Below, in pieces: positions 35,282-43,007 of a stretch of DNA of 51,451 nt. The position numbers and the translations under genes were made by a program. This DNA comes from an uncultured Eubacteriales bacterium (GTDB taxonomy: Bacteria > Bacillota > Clostridia > Lachnospirales > Lachnospiraceae). Positions within the stretch are counted from its first letter, which is position 1. Every line of letters begins with the position of its first letter. The stretch is taken from positions 1 to 51,451 of the forward strand of contig CASGAH010000005.1 in assembly GCA_949299375.1 (NCBI GenBank), in the 5' to 3' direction. The notes beneath the pieces are model-generated. The model did not search any database, was not told where the DNA came from, and worked only from the letters and a program-made list of their open reading frames with translations.

Positions 35282-36187
35282 ATGGAATTTCGTATGCTGG
35301 AAAACTTTTTGGCGGTTGCCAGAGAACAAAATATCTCTTCCGCGGCACAGACGCTGCACATCTCCCAGCCAGCTTTGTCCGCCCAGTTAAAAGCGCTGGA
35401 GACAGAACTCGGAAAGCAGCTTCTGATCCGGGGCACCAAAGGTTCCCGCAAAGTGATCCTGACAGAGGAGGGAATGATCCTGCGCAAGAGAGCGGAGGAG
35501 ATGGTCACTCTAATGCGGCGCACAGAAGAGGAAATCTCCGGTGAGGGGGATACCATCGCCGGAAATGTGTTTATTGGAACCGGAGAAACAGAAACGGTTC
35601 GTCTGTTCGCCCGGGTGGCGAAACAGCTTCAAAAAAAATATCCGGACATCCGCTGCAATCTTTCCAGCGGAAATGCCGAACATGTCCTAGATTATCTGGA
35701 CAAAGGACTCATTGATTTCGGACTGCTGTTCACCCGGATTGATCCCCACAAATATGAGGCCATTCCCGTCCCCATTCGGGACAACTGGGGGGTTCTCATG
35801 CGCAGAGATGCACCTCTGGCAAAAAAAGATGTCATTTGCCCGGAAGATCTCTGGGACAAGCCTCTGATCGTCTCCCATCAGAAAGGCGATCCTGTCCCAA
35901 TCCAGCAATGGCTTGGAAAGCAAGAGTCCGAACTTCGGATCGTGGCCACATACAATCTTCTGTTTAATGCCTCTTTGTTTGTCGCAGAGGGACTTGGTTA
36001 TGCGCTCTGCTACGATAAAATCATCAACACCTGCGGAAGCGACCTCTGCTTTCGCCCTCTTTCCCCGTCTCTGGAAGTGCGGGGATATATCGTCTGGAAG
36101 CGCTACCAGGTATTTTCCAAAGCGGCAAAAACGTTTCTGCACTGTCTGCAGGAAATTATGACGGCAGAAGAATCCTCCCGGCGTTGA
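35282..36187 (+). CDS. LysR-family transcriptional regulator
   Basis: 301 residues from ATG 35282 (GGAGG upstream); an in-frame start at 35120 would run through the promoter. An N-terminal winged helix (MEFRMLENFLAVAREQNISSAAQTLHISQPALSAQ..., split here by family blocks) and a C-terminal periplasmic-binding-like effector domain (VFIGTGETETVRLF; IDFGLLFTRI). It probably controls the divergent hydrolase/adenylating-enzyme operon. The effector is unknown. Confidence 0.9.
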   Translation: MEFRMLENFLAVAREQNISSAAQTLHISQPALSAQLKALETELGKQLLIRGTKGSRKVILTEEGMILRKRAEEMVTLMRRTEEEISGEGDTIAGNVFIGTGETETVRLFARVAKQLQKKYPDIRCNLSSGNAEHVLDYLDKGLIDFGLLFTRIDPHKYEAIPVPIRDNWGVLMRRDAPLAKKDVICPEDLWDKPLIVSHQKGDPVPIQQWLGKQESELRIVATYNLLFNASLFVAEGLGYALCYDKIINTCGSDLCFRPLSPSLEVRGYIVWKRYQVFSKAAKTFLHCLQEIMTAEESSRR

Positions 36188-36268
36188 TTTCAGAAATGGA
36201 TCATCCAATCACAGTACCGATCTTATCTGGAACGTGTCCGCTTCTGCAAGCGGCGGGCTCGTTCTGCA

Positions 36269-36328
36269 CACACGACAAAAGCATGGATGCTTCTTATTCC
36301 TTTGAAGCATCCATGCTTTTGTCGTGTG
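36269..36328. terminator. Perfect 25-bp hairpin between LysR gene and small membrane protein gene
   Basis: Arms 36269-36293 and 36304-36328 are perfectly complementary around a 10-base loop. The gene ends flank it from both sides (LysR 36187; small protein 36359), so it is probably a two-way terminator, though no long T-run follows. Confidence 0.65.
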
Positions 36329-36358
36329 AGAACCCGATCCGGATCCTATATTTCTTTC

Positions 36359-36523
36359 TTAATCGATGGCGTCCAGTACTAGAAGCACCAGCCCGCCATA
36401 AACCAGGCTGATCAAGAGAACTACAATGCCTGTAATCTGAAGCATCTTCCTAAGCCTGCGTTCCCTGACCGCAAATCCGGCGATCAGTGCCGCAGCGCCC
36501 AATGCTATGCCCGCCATCCACAT
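36359..36523 (-). CDS. Small two-helix membrane protein
   Basis: 54 residues: MWMAGIALGAAALIAGFAV, a basic turn RERRLRK, then MLQITGIVVLLISLVYGG and LVLLVLDAID. Two membrane helices with a positively charged loop are evident. AGGAGG stands 6 bases before the ATG, so it is surely translated. It lies 19 bp behind the DUF3137 gene and ends the LemA operon. No family recognised. Confidence 0.75.
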   Translation of the reverse strand: MWMAGIALGAAALIAGFAVRERRLRKMLQITGIVVLLISLVYGGLVLLVLDAID

Positions 36524-36542
36524 CGCTTACCTCCTGTTGTTG

Positions 36543-37772
36543 TTATGCCATTTCGATCTCCTTCTCGGTGAGAGCGCCTACGTTTTCCATAATATCGCCA
36601 AGATCTTTGATCTCTTTGCGGATCTTTTCCTTCAGTTCATCGACCTTTTTCGCCTCATCTACCTCAAAGAAATCGACCCGTTTCAAAACGATCAGCAGCA
36701 CACCATCTGCACGAAACTGGAGTCCCATCCTCATCCTCTTCTCTCTGACGGTGGCCATCAGTTTCTCCATGAACTGGGGTGTCAGCACGAGGAATGCTGC
36801 ATGTCCCGAGTCTTCTTTGACAGACCAGGCTCTGGTGAACTCGATGCTTTCTGTCTTGATCTCTTTGAAATATCGCGAGAATTGCGTCATTGTCACGTTA
36901 TTTGAAAGCCTGAGCCCGTGACGGCAGACGGCCATCAGGCCGCTAAAGGACGTACTGACTTCTTTGATTCTTCTTCCTTCACTGTCTGTTGTACTATGTT
37001 CACACTGTATCTCAAACTCGCAGAACTCTACCGGCATCCCCCTCAGGATACCTTTTACATAATCTCCGCATTTTCCGATACGGTCACGAGATCCAAATGC
37101 AAAGTCTTCCCACATATATCCCTGATCCACGCTTCCCGTCTGGTCATACTTCTCCAGCTTGTCCATAGCCTCGGAAAGCACACCGGGAATGTATTGAAGC
37201 GCCAGCTGTTTTTGTCTGTTGTCCACTTTCGAAAATACGATGACTCCGACGAATAGAAAAATGATTGTCGCACACGCCAGCACTGCAATAAAAGCGCTGT
37301 TGTACGTTATGTCGAACATTCCGCCTGCGACGGCGACCACTGCGCAGACACCCATGCAGATCAGTCCAATCAGAAACATTTTGGAAGAGATTTTGTTCAG
37401 GGTGGCCAATCTCAGAAACTCTTTGTCCATCTCAGCAGGAGATGCGACCAATTCTCTTATTTTCTCGTCGTTCTTTTTTTCTGCCTCTATCTCATCGGGC
37501 ATTTTTTTGATTCCCATCTCAAGCTGCAAAATACGGGCACTCCGCTTTGTCGCGTCACCTCTAAAAATGAGAAAAGCAGAAAGAATCATCAAACCAACCC
37601 AAACGATATTGGGGATGCTAAGATCCAATTGGGAAGAAATCGCGAGCATCAGAATCGTGACTCCGATAAGCACATAGCCACAGCGCTTCATCCACTCTCC
37701 CTGATTCTTTTTCCGTGTTACCGCCTTCACCTTCCGATCCGATGCGTCTATGGGACGATCTCTGTCTGTCAT
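36543..37772 (-). CDS. DUF3137 membrane protein
   Basis: 409 residues. Two membrane segments near the N-terminus (about 30-70) and two at about 135-185, then a large soluble DUF3137-type domain (GMPVEFCEFEIQ...; SGLMAVCRHGLRL; TESIEFTRAWSV), ending in a charged helix. DUF3137 proteins often follow lemA, as here (lemA 63 bp upstream). Function unknown, with links to envelope stress suggested for relatives. Operon: lemA - DUF3137 - small membrane protein. Confidence 0.8.
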   Translation of the reverse strand: MTDRDRPIDASDRKVKAVTRKKNQGEWMKRCGYVLIGVTILMLAISSQLDLSIPNIVWVGLMILSAFLIFRGDATKRSARILQLEMGIKKMPDEIEAEKKNDEKIRELVASPAEMDKEFLRLATLNKISSKMFLIGLICMGVCAVVAVAGGMFDITYNSAFIAVLACATIIFLFVGVIVFSKVDNRQKQLALQYIPGVLSEAMDKLEKYDQTGSVDQGYMWEDFAFGSRDRIGKCGDYVKGILRGMPVEFCEFEIQCEHSTTDSEGRRIKEVSTSFSGLMAVCRHGLRLSNNVTMTQFSRYFKEIKTESIEFTRAWSVKEDSGHAAFLVLTPQFMEKLMATVREKRMRMGLQFRADGVLLIVLKRVDFFEVDEAKKVDELKEKIRKEIKDLGDIMENVGALTEKEIEMA

Positions 37773-37835
37773 TGTCGAATTCCTCCTTTTCTCAATCGCT
37801 GCAGTTCTCAGGCATCCCCTTCCACGGAAGACATC

Positions 37836-38363
37836 CTATTCGAATTTCATTTTGACGTCTTCTTTTTTCTCATCCTCTGCCTCATAAAACTCCTTGGCTT
37901 TGTATCCGCCCGCAAGAAGTCTGGCCGGGAACATAGCAATAGAAATATTGAAATTCGAGACGTTGGCATTGTAAAGTCTTCTTGCTGCCTGCAGATGTTC
38001 TTCTGCGTCGCGGACACCGTGCTGCAGCTGTACGAAAATATCACTCGATCGAAGCTCGGGGTAATTCTCAGCCACTGCCATAATGCGTCCTGTGAGTTCC
38101 CCCATCTGCCGGTCTGCCTCGCCCATCTCACCGACGCTCATGCCGCGGCGCAGATGGATGACATTTTCCATCAGCTCGGACTCATGCTTCATGAATCCCT
38201 TGGTGATGTCCAAAAGCTTTGTAAGGGTATCATAGCGCTTTGTAAGTGCAACCTCTATGCCCGACAATGCCTCATCAATCTTTATCTCCTTGCGCTTGAA
38301 ACCGTTCATGGTAACGACGGCCCATACCACTGCTGCAGCCAGTATAATTCCTATTATCATCAT
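37836..38363 (-). CDS. lemA: LemA family protein
   Basis: 175 residues from ATG 38363 (AAGGAAGGAAAACGTACT): one N-terminal membrane helix (IIGIILAAAVVWAVV) and a four-helix LemA domain (EIKIDEALSGIEVALTKRYD; LTGRIMAVAENYPELRSSD; YNANVSNFNISIAMFPARL). Standard length. A GTG at 38468 with a very strong GGGGGAGGTGAA site opens the same frame 35 codons earlier. That would place soluble residues before the membrane helix, so it may be leader translation or an alternative start. Confidence 0.88.
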   Translation of the reverse strand: MMIIGIILAAAVVWAVVTMNGFKRKEIKIDEALSGIEVALTKRYDTLTKLLDITKGFMKHESELMENVIHLRRGMSVGEMGEADRQMGELTGRIMAVAENYPELRSSDIFVQLQHGVRDAEEHLQAARRLYNANVSNFNISIAMFPARLLAGGYKAKEFYEAEDEKKEDVKMKFE

Positions 38364-38527
38364 AGTACGTTTTCCTTCCTTTCTGTTTTGTCCCTCCGGT
38401 TCCGATGAGATCTCATCCTGAAACCATCCTGCATCGCCAAACTGCCAAATTTGAAAGCTTCCCCACACTTCACCTCCCCCAAAAAATCAATCCGATCTTC
38501 GCGATACCCTGCGCCTCTCGCGGTGCT

Positions 38528-38567
38528 GCCGATAACAAATCATAAGATCTTATGATTTGTTATCGGC
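38528..38567. repeat. Perfect 40-bp palindrome upstream of lemA
   Basis: GCCGATAACAAATCATAAGA followed by its exact reverse complement, with no loop, centred on AAGATCTT. It lies between the MFS terminator and lemA. It could be a second terminator, a large operator or a mobile-element footprint. Confidence 0.7.
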
Positions 38568-38607
38568 ATTCAATGTCTCCCCGCCTGTACAAGGCTTATC
38601 ACACAGG

Positions 38608-38648
38608 AAAGAGGCTGCTATACAATTCTATTGTACAGCAGCCTCTTT
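38608..38648. terminator. Terminator behind the MFS gene
   Basis: AAAGAGGCTGCT-A-TACAA pairs with TTGTA-C-AGCAGCCTCTTT around TTCTA, flanked by T/A on both sides. About 85 bases after the MFS stop on the minus strand. Confidence 0.7.
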
Positions 38649-38731
38649 CTTGTGTATTGAGTACTCAGGTACCAATTCAGGTACCAATTTTCAAAAGATG
38701 TGCCATGCGGTTTTTTTCCTGCCTCCCACAG

Positions 38732-39922
38732 TCATCTCGTCATTGTCCATCCCGTCCTAAGCAGCTGACTTTTTGCAATTGACCGGTAGGCCCATTCCAA
38801 AAAAGCAAAGTTCATCGCGGCAAAGACCGCAAGGTACAGCGGCATGACTCCAATTCCTGCGTTTTGCTGAAGAAAGCCAAACACAGTGGGCATAAACGTG
38901 CTTCCAATATAAGCCGATGCCATTTGCAGTCCAATCACCGGGGCGCTGTACTTCTTTCCAAAATGATCCGGTGCCATGTGCTGAATCGACGGGTAAATCG
39001 GCCCCATGCCTGTGCCGATCAGCAAAAATCCCAGCATGGCAATAACATAGTGGGAGCCGGAAATCAGAATCAGAACAATGCCCAGGGCTTCCACCGCCAG
39101 ACCAATTCGGATTCGTTTTTCATCCCGGATCTGGTCGGGGATCAATCCGGAGATTAGTCTGCCAAACATCAATCCGCCAAAGATCAGAGATCCAAAGGAT
39201 GCGATCAGTTCCTGGCTCATCCCCTCCTTCGTCCCGGCAAAATAACTGGATGTCCACAAAAAACAGGTTGCCTCCCCGGCACAGTAGGCAAAAAATGCGA
39301 TCAGCGTAAAGACGACGCCGGGAACCTGCAGCGTTTCCCGGATCCCCGCAGCATCCGTGTCACTGTCGTCTGCCTGATCCACTGCCTTCCACAGCGGCAG
39401 CGAGAGAATACATATGATCAGAATCCCGATCTGAACAAGCGCGGTCCAACGGTATCCTTCGTTCCAGCGGGCATATTTCAGCGCCAACGCCATAATGTTG
39501 GGGCTGATGACTGCGCCCAGTCCATAGAAGCAGTGCAGAAAATTCATCACCCGCACAGAATAATGATTGGCCACATAATGGTTCAGAGCGGCATCAATCG
39601 AGCCTGCCCCCAGGCCATAGGGAAGGGAGAACAAAAGCAGCATCCCAAATTGGCTCGAGCAGGAAAAACCGATCAGCCCCAGCACAGTAAGTGCAATGGA
39701 AACGATCACAATCCATTTTGTTGCAAATCTCTGTATCAGCCGGGGGCTGAGCAGAGACGACACAATCGTCATAAACGAAATTGTCATGGAGACATACCCC
39801 GCATAAGAGGAGGGAACCCCCATTGCTCCCTGCATGGTAGGCCATGCAGAACCGAGAAGCGAATCCGGTAGGCCAAGACTCGTAAAAGCGAGGTAGATCA
39901 CGGCGAGAAGTAACGATGTCAT
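38732..39922 (-). CDS. Major facilitator superfamily transporter
   Basis: 396 residues with about twelve hydrophobic segments in two halves. The N-terminus SLGLPDSLLGSAWPTMQ and FGRLISGLIPDQI between halves resemble the sugar/drug-type MFS group common in Clostridia (FucP/YfkF-like). The substrate cannot be inferred and no metabolic gene adjoins it. Single gene with its own terminator. Confidence 0.85.
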   Translation of the reverse strand: MTSLLLAVIYLAFTSLGLPDSLLGSAWPTMQGAMGVPSSYAGYVSMTISFMTIVSSLLSPRLIQRFATKWIVIVSIALTVLGLIGFSCSSQFGMLLLFSLPYGLGAGSIDAALNHYVANHYSVRVMNFLHCFYGLGAVISPNIMALALKYARWNEGYRWTALVQIGILIICILSLPLWKAVDQADDSDTDAAGIRETLQVPGVVFTLIAFFAYCAGEATCFLWTSSYFAGTKEGMSQELIASFGSLIFGGLMFGRLISGLIPDQIRDEKRIRIGLAVEALGIVLILISGSHYVIAMLGFLLIGTGMGPIYPSIQHMAPDHFGKKYSAPVIGLQMASAYIGSTFMPTVFGFLQQNAGIGVMPLYLAVFAAMNFAFLEWAYRSIAKSQLLRTGWTMTR

Positions 39923-40133
39923 AATCCTTTCTCTTCCTTATGTAATGATATTATGCACCCGCAGCCATACGAATGCACTTCGCCAGTATATCACGTTCCT
40001 CTCATCCTTTCAATCCTCTGGAAAAAGAATTCCGCAAACCGTGCCAGGGCATCCTCTGCCCCACAGGCAGCATCATCCAGAGGGAACGGATCCTGCCCTT
40101 GAAGCCTCTTTTGAAAAAAACAAAATTTGCGTA

Positions 40134-40162
40134 TTGACTTTTGTTCTTTGCTGTGCTATATT
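40134..40162 (+). promoter_or_regulatory. Promoter of pnuC
   Basis: TTGACT (40134-40139), 17 bases, TATATT (40157-40162). Predicted start near 40169, giving a leader of about 117 nt. Confidence 0.75.
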
Positions 40163-40168
40163 CAACGA

Positions 40169-40285
40169 GGTTAAATAAAGAAAAATCTGCCACCGGGTAG
40201 ATAGGCGAAAGCATTCGATGCACATCGTTAGGTCGTTGAAGATGTGTAGATGAATGCTTTTTTTCTTAACAGGAGGTATTTGTTT
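40169..40285 (+). ncRNA. pnuC leader with attenuator; probable riboswitch
   Basis: The leader first forms a 7-bp stem AUCUGCC-loop-GGUAGAU (about 40184-40202), then AGGCGAAAGC, and then a long hairpin (AGCAUUC 40210-40216 with GAAUGCU 40252-40258, inner CACAUC/GAUGUG) followed by seven U. The U-run ends right before the AGGAGG of pnuC, so the hairpin is an intrinsic terminator inside the leader: transcription attenuation. The NAD+-II (pnuC-motif) riboswitch is one candidate; I cannot match its consensus by eye. Confidence 0.6.
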
Positions 40286-40999
40286 ATGAATGCAAAATGG
40301 CAAAAATCTATGTTGGATTACTTTACAAAAGGGGAAGTCGCATTGTGGTGCGTCTCCGCGGCCCTCATTGTCCTGTCCTTTCTTCTATTTGGCGGTGACA
40401 ACCCGTTCACGCTTGCTGCATCTTTGATTGGCGTAACATCATTGATCTTTAATGCAAAGGGGAATCCGTTCGGGCAATTTCTTATGGTTATATTCAGTAT
40501 ATCTTATGGTATAATTTCCTTTACATTTTCCTACTATGGAGAGATGATAACTTACCTTGGAATGACTGCGCCAATGGCGATCTTTGCACTGATCTCATGG
40601 CTGCGAAATCCCTATGACGAGAATTCATCGGAGGTAAGGGTAAACAGGCTGAAATTTAAGGAAATCCTTTTTATGCTGCTGTTGACAGCGATGATCACAA
40701 TTGTTTTTTATTTTATTTTGGCAGCTTTTCACACAGCCAATCTCATTCCCAGTACAATCTCTGTCACAACAAGTTTTCTTGGGGTATATTTGACGTTTCG
40801 GAGAAGTGCCTATTATGCACTTGGCTATGCGGCGAATGATATTGTGCTCATTATACTATGGATATTGGCAACCATTTCCGATCCATCCTATTTTTCTGTC
40901 GCTGTCTGCTTTGTCGTTTTTTTGGCAAATGATATTTATGGATTTGTCAATTGGTCAAAAATACAAAAGCGCCAGGAGGCCGAGGGAGCGCTGCTTTAA
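40286..40999 (+). CDS. pnuC: PnuC-family vitamin/nucleoside transporter (nicotinamide riboside type)
   Basis: 237 residues from ATG 40286 (AGGAGG 9 bases upstream); an in-frame ATG at 40250 lies inside the terminator hairpin. About seven to eight membrane helices, with the family blocks NAKGNPFGQFLMVIFSISYG and ALGYAANDIVLIILWI...FLANDIYGFVNW. PnuC proteins take up nicotinamide riboside by facilitated diffusion, trapped inside by NadR-type kinases. Related PnuT/PnuX carry thiamine or riboflavin, so the substrate is inferred. Confidence 0.88.
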   Translation: MNAKWQKSMLDYFTKGEVALWCVSAALIVLSFLLFGGDNPFTLAASLIGVTSLIFNAKGNPFGQFLMVIFSISYGIISFTFSYYGEMITYLGMTAPMAIFALISWLRNPYDENSSEVRVNRLKFKEILFMLLLTAMITIVFYFILAAFHTANLIPSTISVTTSFLGVYLTFRRSAYYALGYAANDIVLIILWILATISDPSYFSVAVCFVVFLANDIYGFVNWSKIQKRQEAEGALL

Positions 41000-41029
41000 G
41001 CATGTGGCGCTTCCAGGCGCTCTCGCAGC

Positions 41030-41110
41030 AGCGTGTTCCTCCAGATTCACCGACTGGATGATGCCACTGTCTCCGTTGAAGACTTCTTTCTCGTAATTGT
41101 TTTTGATCTG
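41030..41110 (-). pseudogene. Fossil of a RecD2-like helicase gene
   Basis: On the minus strand the codons from 41110 read QIKNNYEKEVFNGDSG, closely like the conserved NNYdkeVFNGDxG block of RecD2/RecD-type helicases. A stop codon lies directly upstream, and no other helicase motif is found nearby. The gap 41000-41370 otherwise holds no gene I can recognise. Confidence 0.4.
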
Positions 41111-41377
41111 CTATTTCCCCAACTAGTATAACACAAAATTGACATAATTTCTACAATAAAAGCCTTCACCTCTGTCTGAATATGGATGTACTTCCAGTCA
41201 GCAGCTACCACCATCGGGGGATCAAAACCATTGCCCTTTTCTGTGCTTTCCTTGACGCACTGCGTTGAAACAACATCTGCGCTTCCCATTCGGCCGTCAT
41301 CCTAAGGCCAAGAAACATCGGATCAATCGAAATGCTCCAGGCTGCAAGCAGAAACCGAAAAAATTTATCCGTCTATA

Positions 41378-41406
41378 TTGACACAGTGTCAGAGTTGTGC
41401 TATACT
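41378..41406 (+). promoter_or_regulatory. Promoter of the alcohol dehydrogenase-flavodoxin operon
   Basis: TTGACA (41378-41383), 17 bases, TATACT (41401-41406). Its -35 lies within the first operator copy. Confidence 0.75.
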
Positions 41407-41427
41407 GCAATCACTGACACCGTGTCA
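41379..41427. promoter_or_regulatory. Two copies of operator TGACAC-N-GTGTCA
   Basis: TGACACAGTGTCA at 41379-41391 overlaps the -35, and TGACACCGTGTCA at 41415-41427 lies about 10 bases after the -10. Centres are 36 bp apart. Two identical 6-bp half-site palindromes flanking a promoter indicate a dimeric repressor, likely TetR-type. No such regulator gene is in the window. Confidence 0.7.
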
Positions 41428-41478
41428 ATATAGGAGCGTTCTGATTGGAACAATCCATTCATGAAGGAGGACTTTCAA

Positions 41479-42651
41479 ATGTTAGGAAATTTTTCGTACT
41501 GCAATCCGACCAAATTGTATTTTGGAGCGGGATCGCTGGAATATCTGAATCGCGAGCTGCCAAAATACGGTTCCCATGTCGTGCTGATCTATGGAGGCGG
41601 CTCCATTCGGAAGAACGGCATCTACGATGAGGTGCTTCGTCTTCTCAATGAAAACGGAAAAAATGTCGCCGAGATCTCTGGTGTAATGCCGAATCCGACG
41701 GTGGATAAGCTTTATGAAGGCGTTGCAATTGCGAGAAATCATCAGGCGGATCTGCTTCTGGCAGTAGGCGGAGGTTCTGTCTGCGACTACGCGAAAGCAG
41801 TGTCTGTCTCCGTAAATTGCGAGGAAGACCCGTGGGAGAAGTACTATCTGCGCTTTGAGGAGCCTTCCTGCGAGACGCTTCCGGTGGGCTGTGTCCTGAC
41901 CATGGTTGGAACCGGTTCGGAAATGAATGCCGGCGCAGTCATCACCAATCCTCATACCCATCAGAAAATCGGGCACGTGTTTGCGGACGAAAAGATCATG
42001 CCAAGATTTTCTATCCTTGATCCAACGTATACGCTGACACTGCCTCACTACCAGATGGTGTCCGGAATCTACGACATCTTTAACCATATCTGCGAGCAGT
42101 ATTTCTCCGACGAGGATGACAACACCAGCGACTATATCAGCGAAGGACTGATGCGCTCTGTGATTCATTCCAGCCGCATCGCAAATGGCGATCCGCAGAA
42201 TTATGAAGCAAGAAGCAATCTGATGTGGGCGGCGACCTGGGCGCTGAACACACTGGTTTCCCGTGGAAAATCCACCGACTGGATGGTACACATGATCGGC
42301 CAATCGGTCGGGGCGTATACCAATGCCACCCACGGGATGACGCTGGCGGCTGTCTCCCTCCCTTACTATCGTCATATCCTTCCCTACGGTTTGCAGAAGT
42401 TCAAACGGTTTGCCATAAATGTATGGGATGTAGATCCAAAGGGCAAGACGGATGAGCAGATTGCCCGGGAAGGCCTGGTGGCCATGGAAGCATGGATGAA
42501 GGAACTGGGGCTTGTGATGAACATTTCCGATCTGGGAGCCACAGAAGATATGCTGGAAGGAATCGCAGACGGCACCATCGCCCTGCCCGGCGGATACAAA
42601 GTTCCGAATCACGATGAGATCATTGAGATTTTAAAGGAGAGTATGAAGTGA
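41479..42651 (+). CDS. Iron-containing alcohol dehydrogenase (BdhA/YqhD-like)
   Basis: 390 residues from ATG 41479 (AAGGAGG upstream). N-terminal NAD(P)-binding half (YGGGSIRKNG; VGGGSVCDYAKAV, where GGGS-x-x-D is diagnostic) and C-terminal metal half with IYDIFNHICEQY and ATHGMTLA holding the His/Asp metal ligands. Such enzymes reduce aldehydes to alcohols with NAD(P)H. It is co-transcribed with a flavodoxin-like gene (4-base overlap) under a tandem operator, consistent with an aldehyde or redox-stress response (inference). Confidence 0.92.
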   Translation: MLGNFSYCNPTKLYFGAGSLEYLNRELPKYGSHVVLIYGGGSIRKNGIYDEVLRLLNENGKNVAEISGVMPNPTVDKLYEGVAIARNHQADLLLAVGGGSVCDYAKAVSVSVNCEEDPWEKYYLRFEEPSCETLPVGCVLTMVGTGSEMNAGAVITNPHTHQKIGHVFADEKIMPRFSILDPTYTLTLPHYQMVSGIYDIFNHICEQYFSDEDDNTSDYISEGLMRSVIHSSRIANGDPQNYEARSNLMWAATWALNTLVSRGKSTDWMVHMIGQSVGAYTNATHGMTLAAVSLPYYRHILPYGLQKFKRFAINVWDVDPKGKTDEQIAREGLVAMEAWMKELGLVMNISDLGATEDMLEGIADGTIALPGGYKVPNHDEIIEILKESMK

Positions 42652-43007
42652 AAAAGACATTGATTGCTTATTTTTCCGCCAGCGGTGTTACCGCTCGTGC
42701 AGCGAAGGAGTTGGCAAAGGCCGTGAATGCCGATTTATACGAAATTTGTCCAGTGGAGCCCTACACAGACGCGGATCTGAATTGGATGGATAAAAAGAGC
42801 CGAAGCACCGTGGAGATGAATCATCCGTCCTGCCGCCCTGCCATCGCACATCCGGTAACGAATATGGAGCAGTATGATACAGTTCTGATCGGATTCCCCA
42901 TTTGGTGGTATGTAGAGCCTCGCATCATCGATACGTTTCTTGAAAGCTACGACTTTTCCGGCAATCCGTCAAAGTCATATTGTTGTAGTGGTCAAGCTTT
43001 TTTGTAA
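42648..43007 (+). pseudogene. Flavodoxin-like gene truncated at IS3 remnant
   Basis: Starts with GTG 42648 overlapping the dehydrogenase stop. The first about 105 residues are a good flavodoxin (LIAYFSASGVTARAAKEL FMN loop; VLIGFPIWWYVEPRII). After DFSGN, at about 42962, the frame leaves the family and enters foreign DNA (PSKSYCCSGQAFL, stop 43007). The C-terminal third, with the second FMN contact, is gone. The protein is unlikely to bind FMN normally. Confidence 0.82.

Noticed and set aside
41047-41289. Minus-strand frame of 80 codons (ADVVSTQCVKEST...)
   Set aside because: No recognisable family and no ribosome site; it overlaps the helicase relic in another frame.
41482-42612. Minus-strand open frame of 376 codons
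   Set aside because: Antisense to the intact iron-containing alcohol dehydrogenase.
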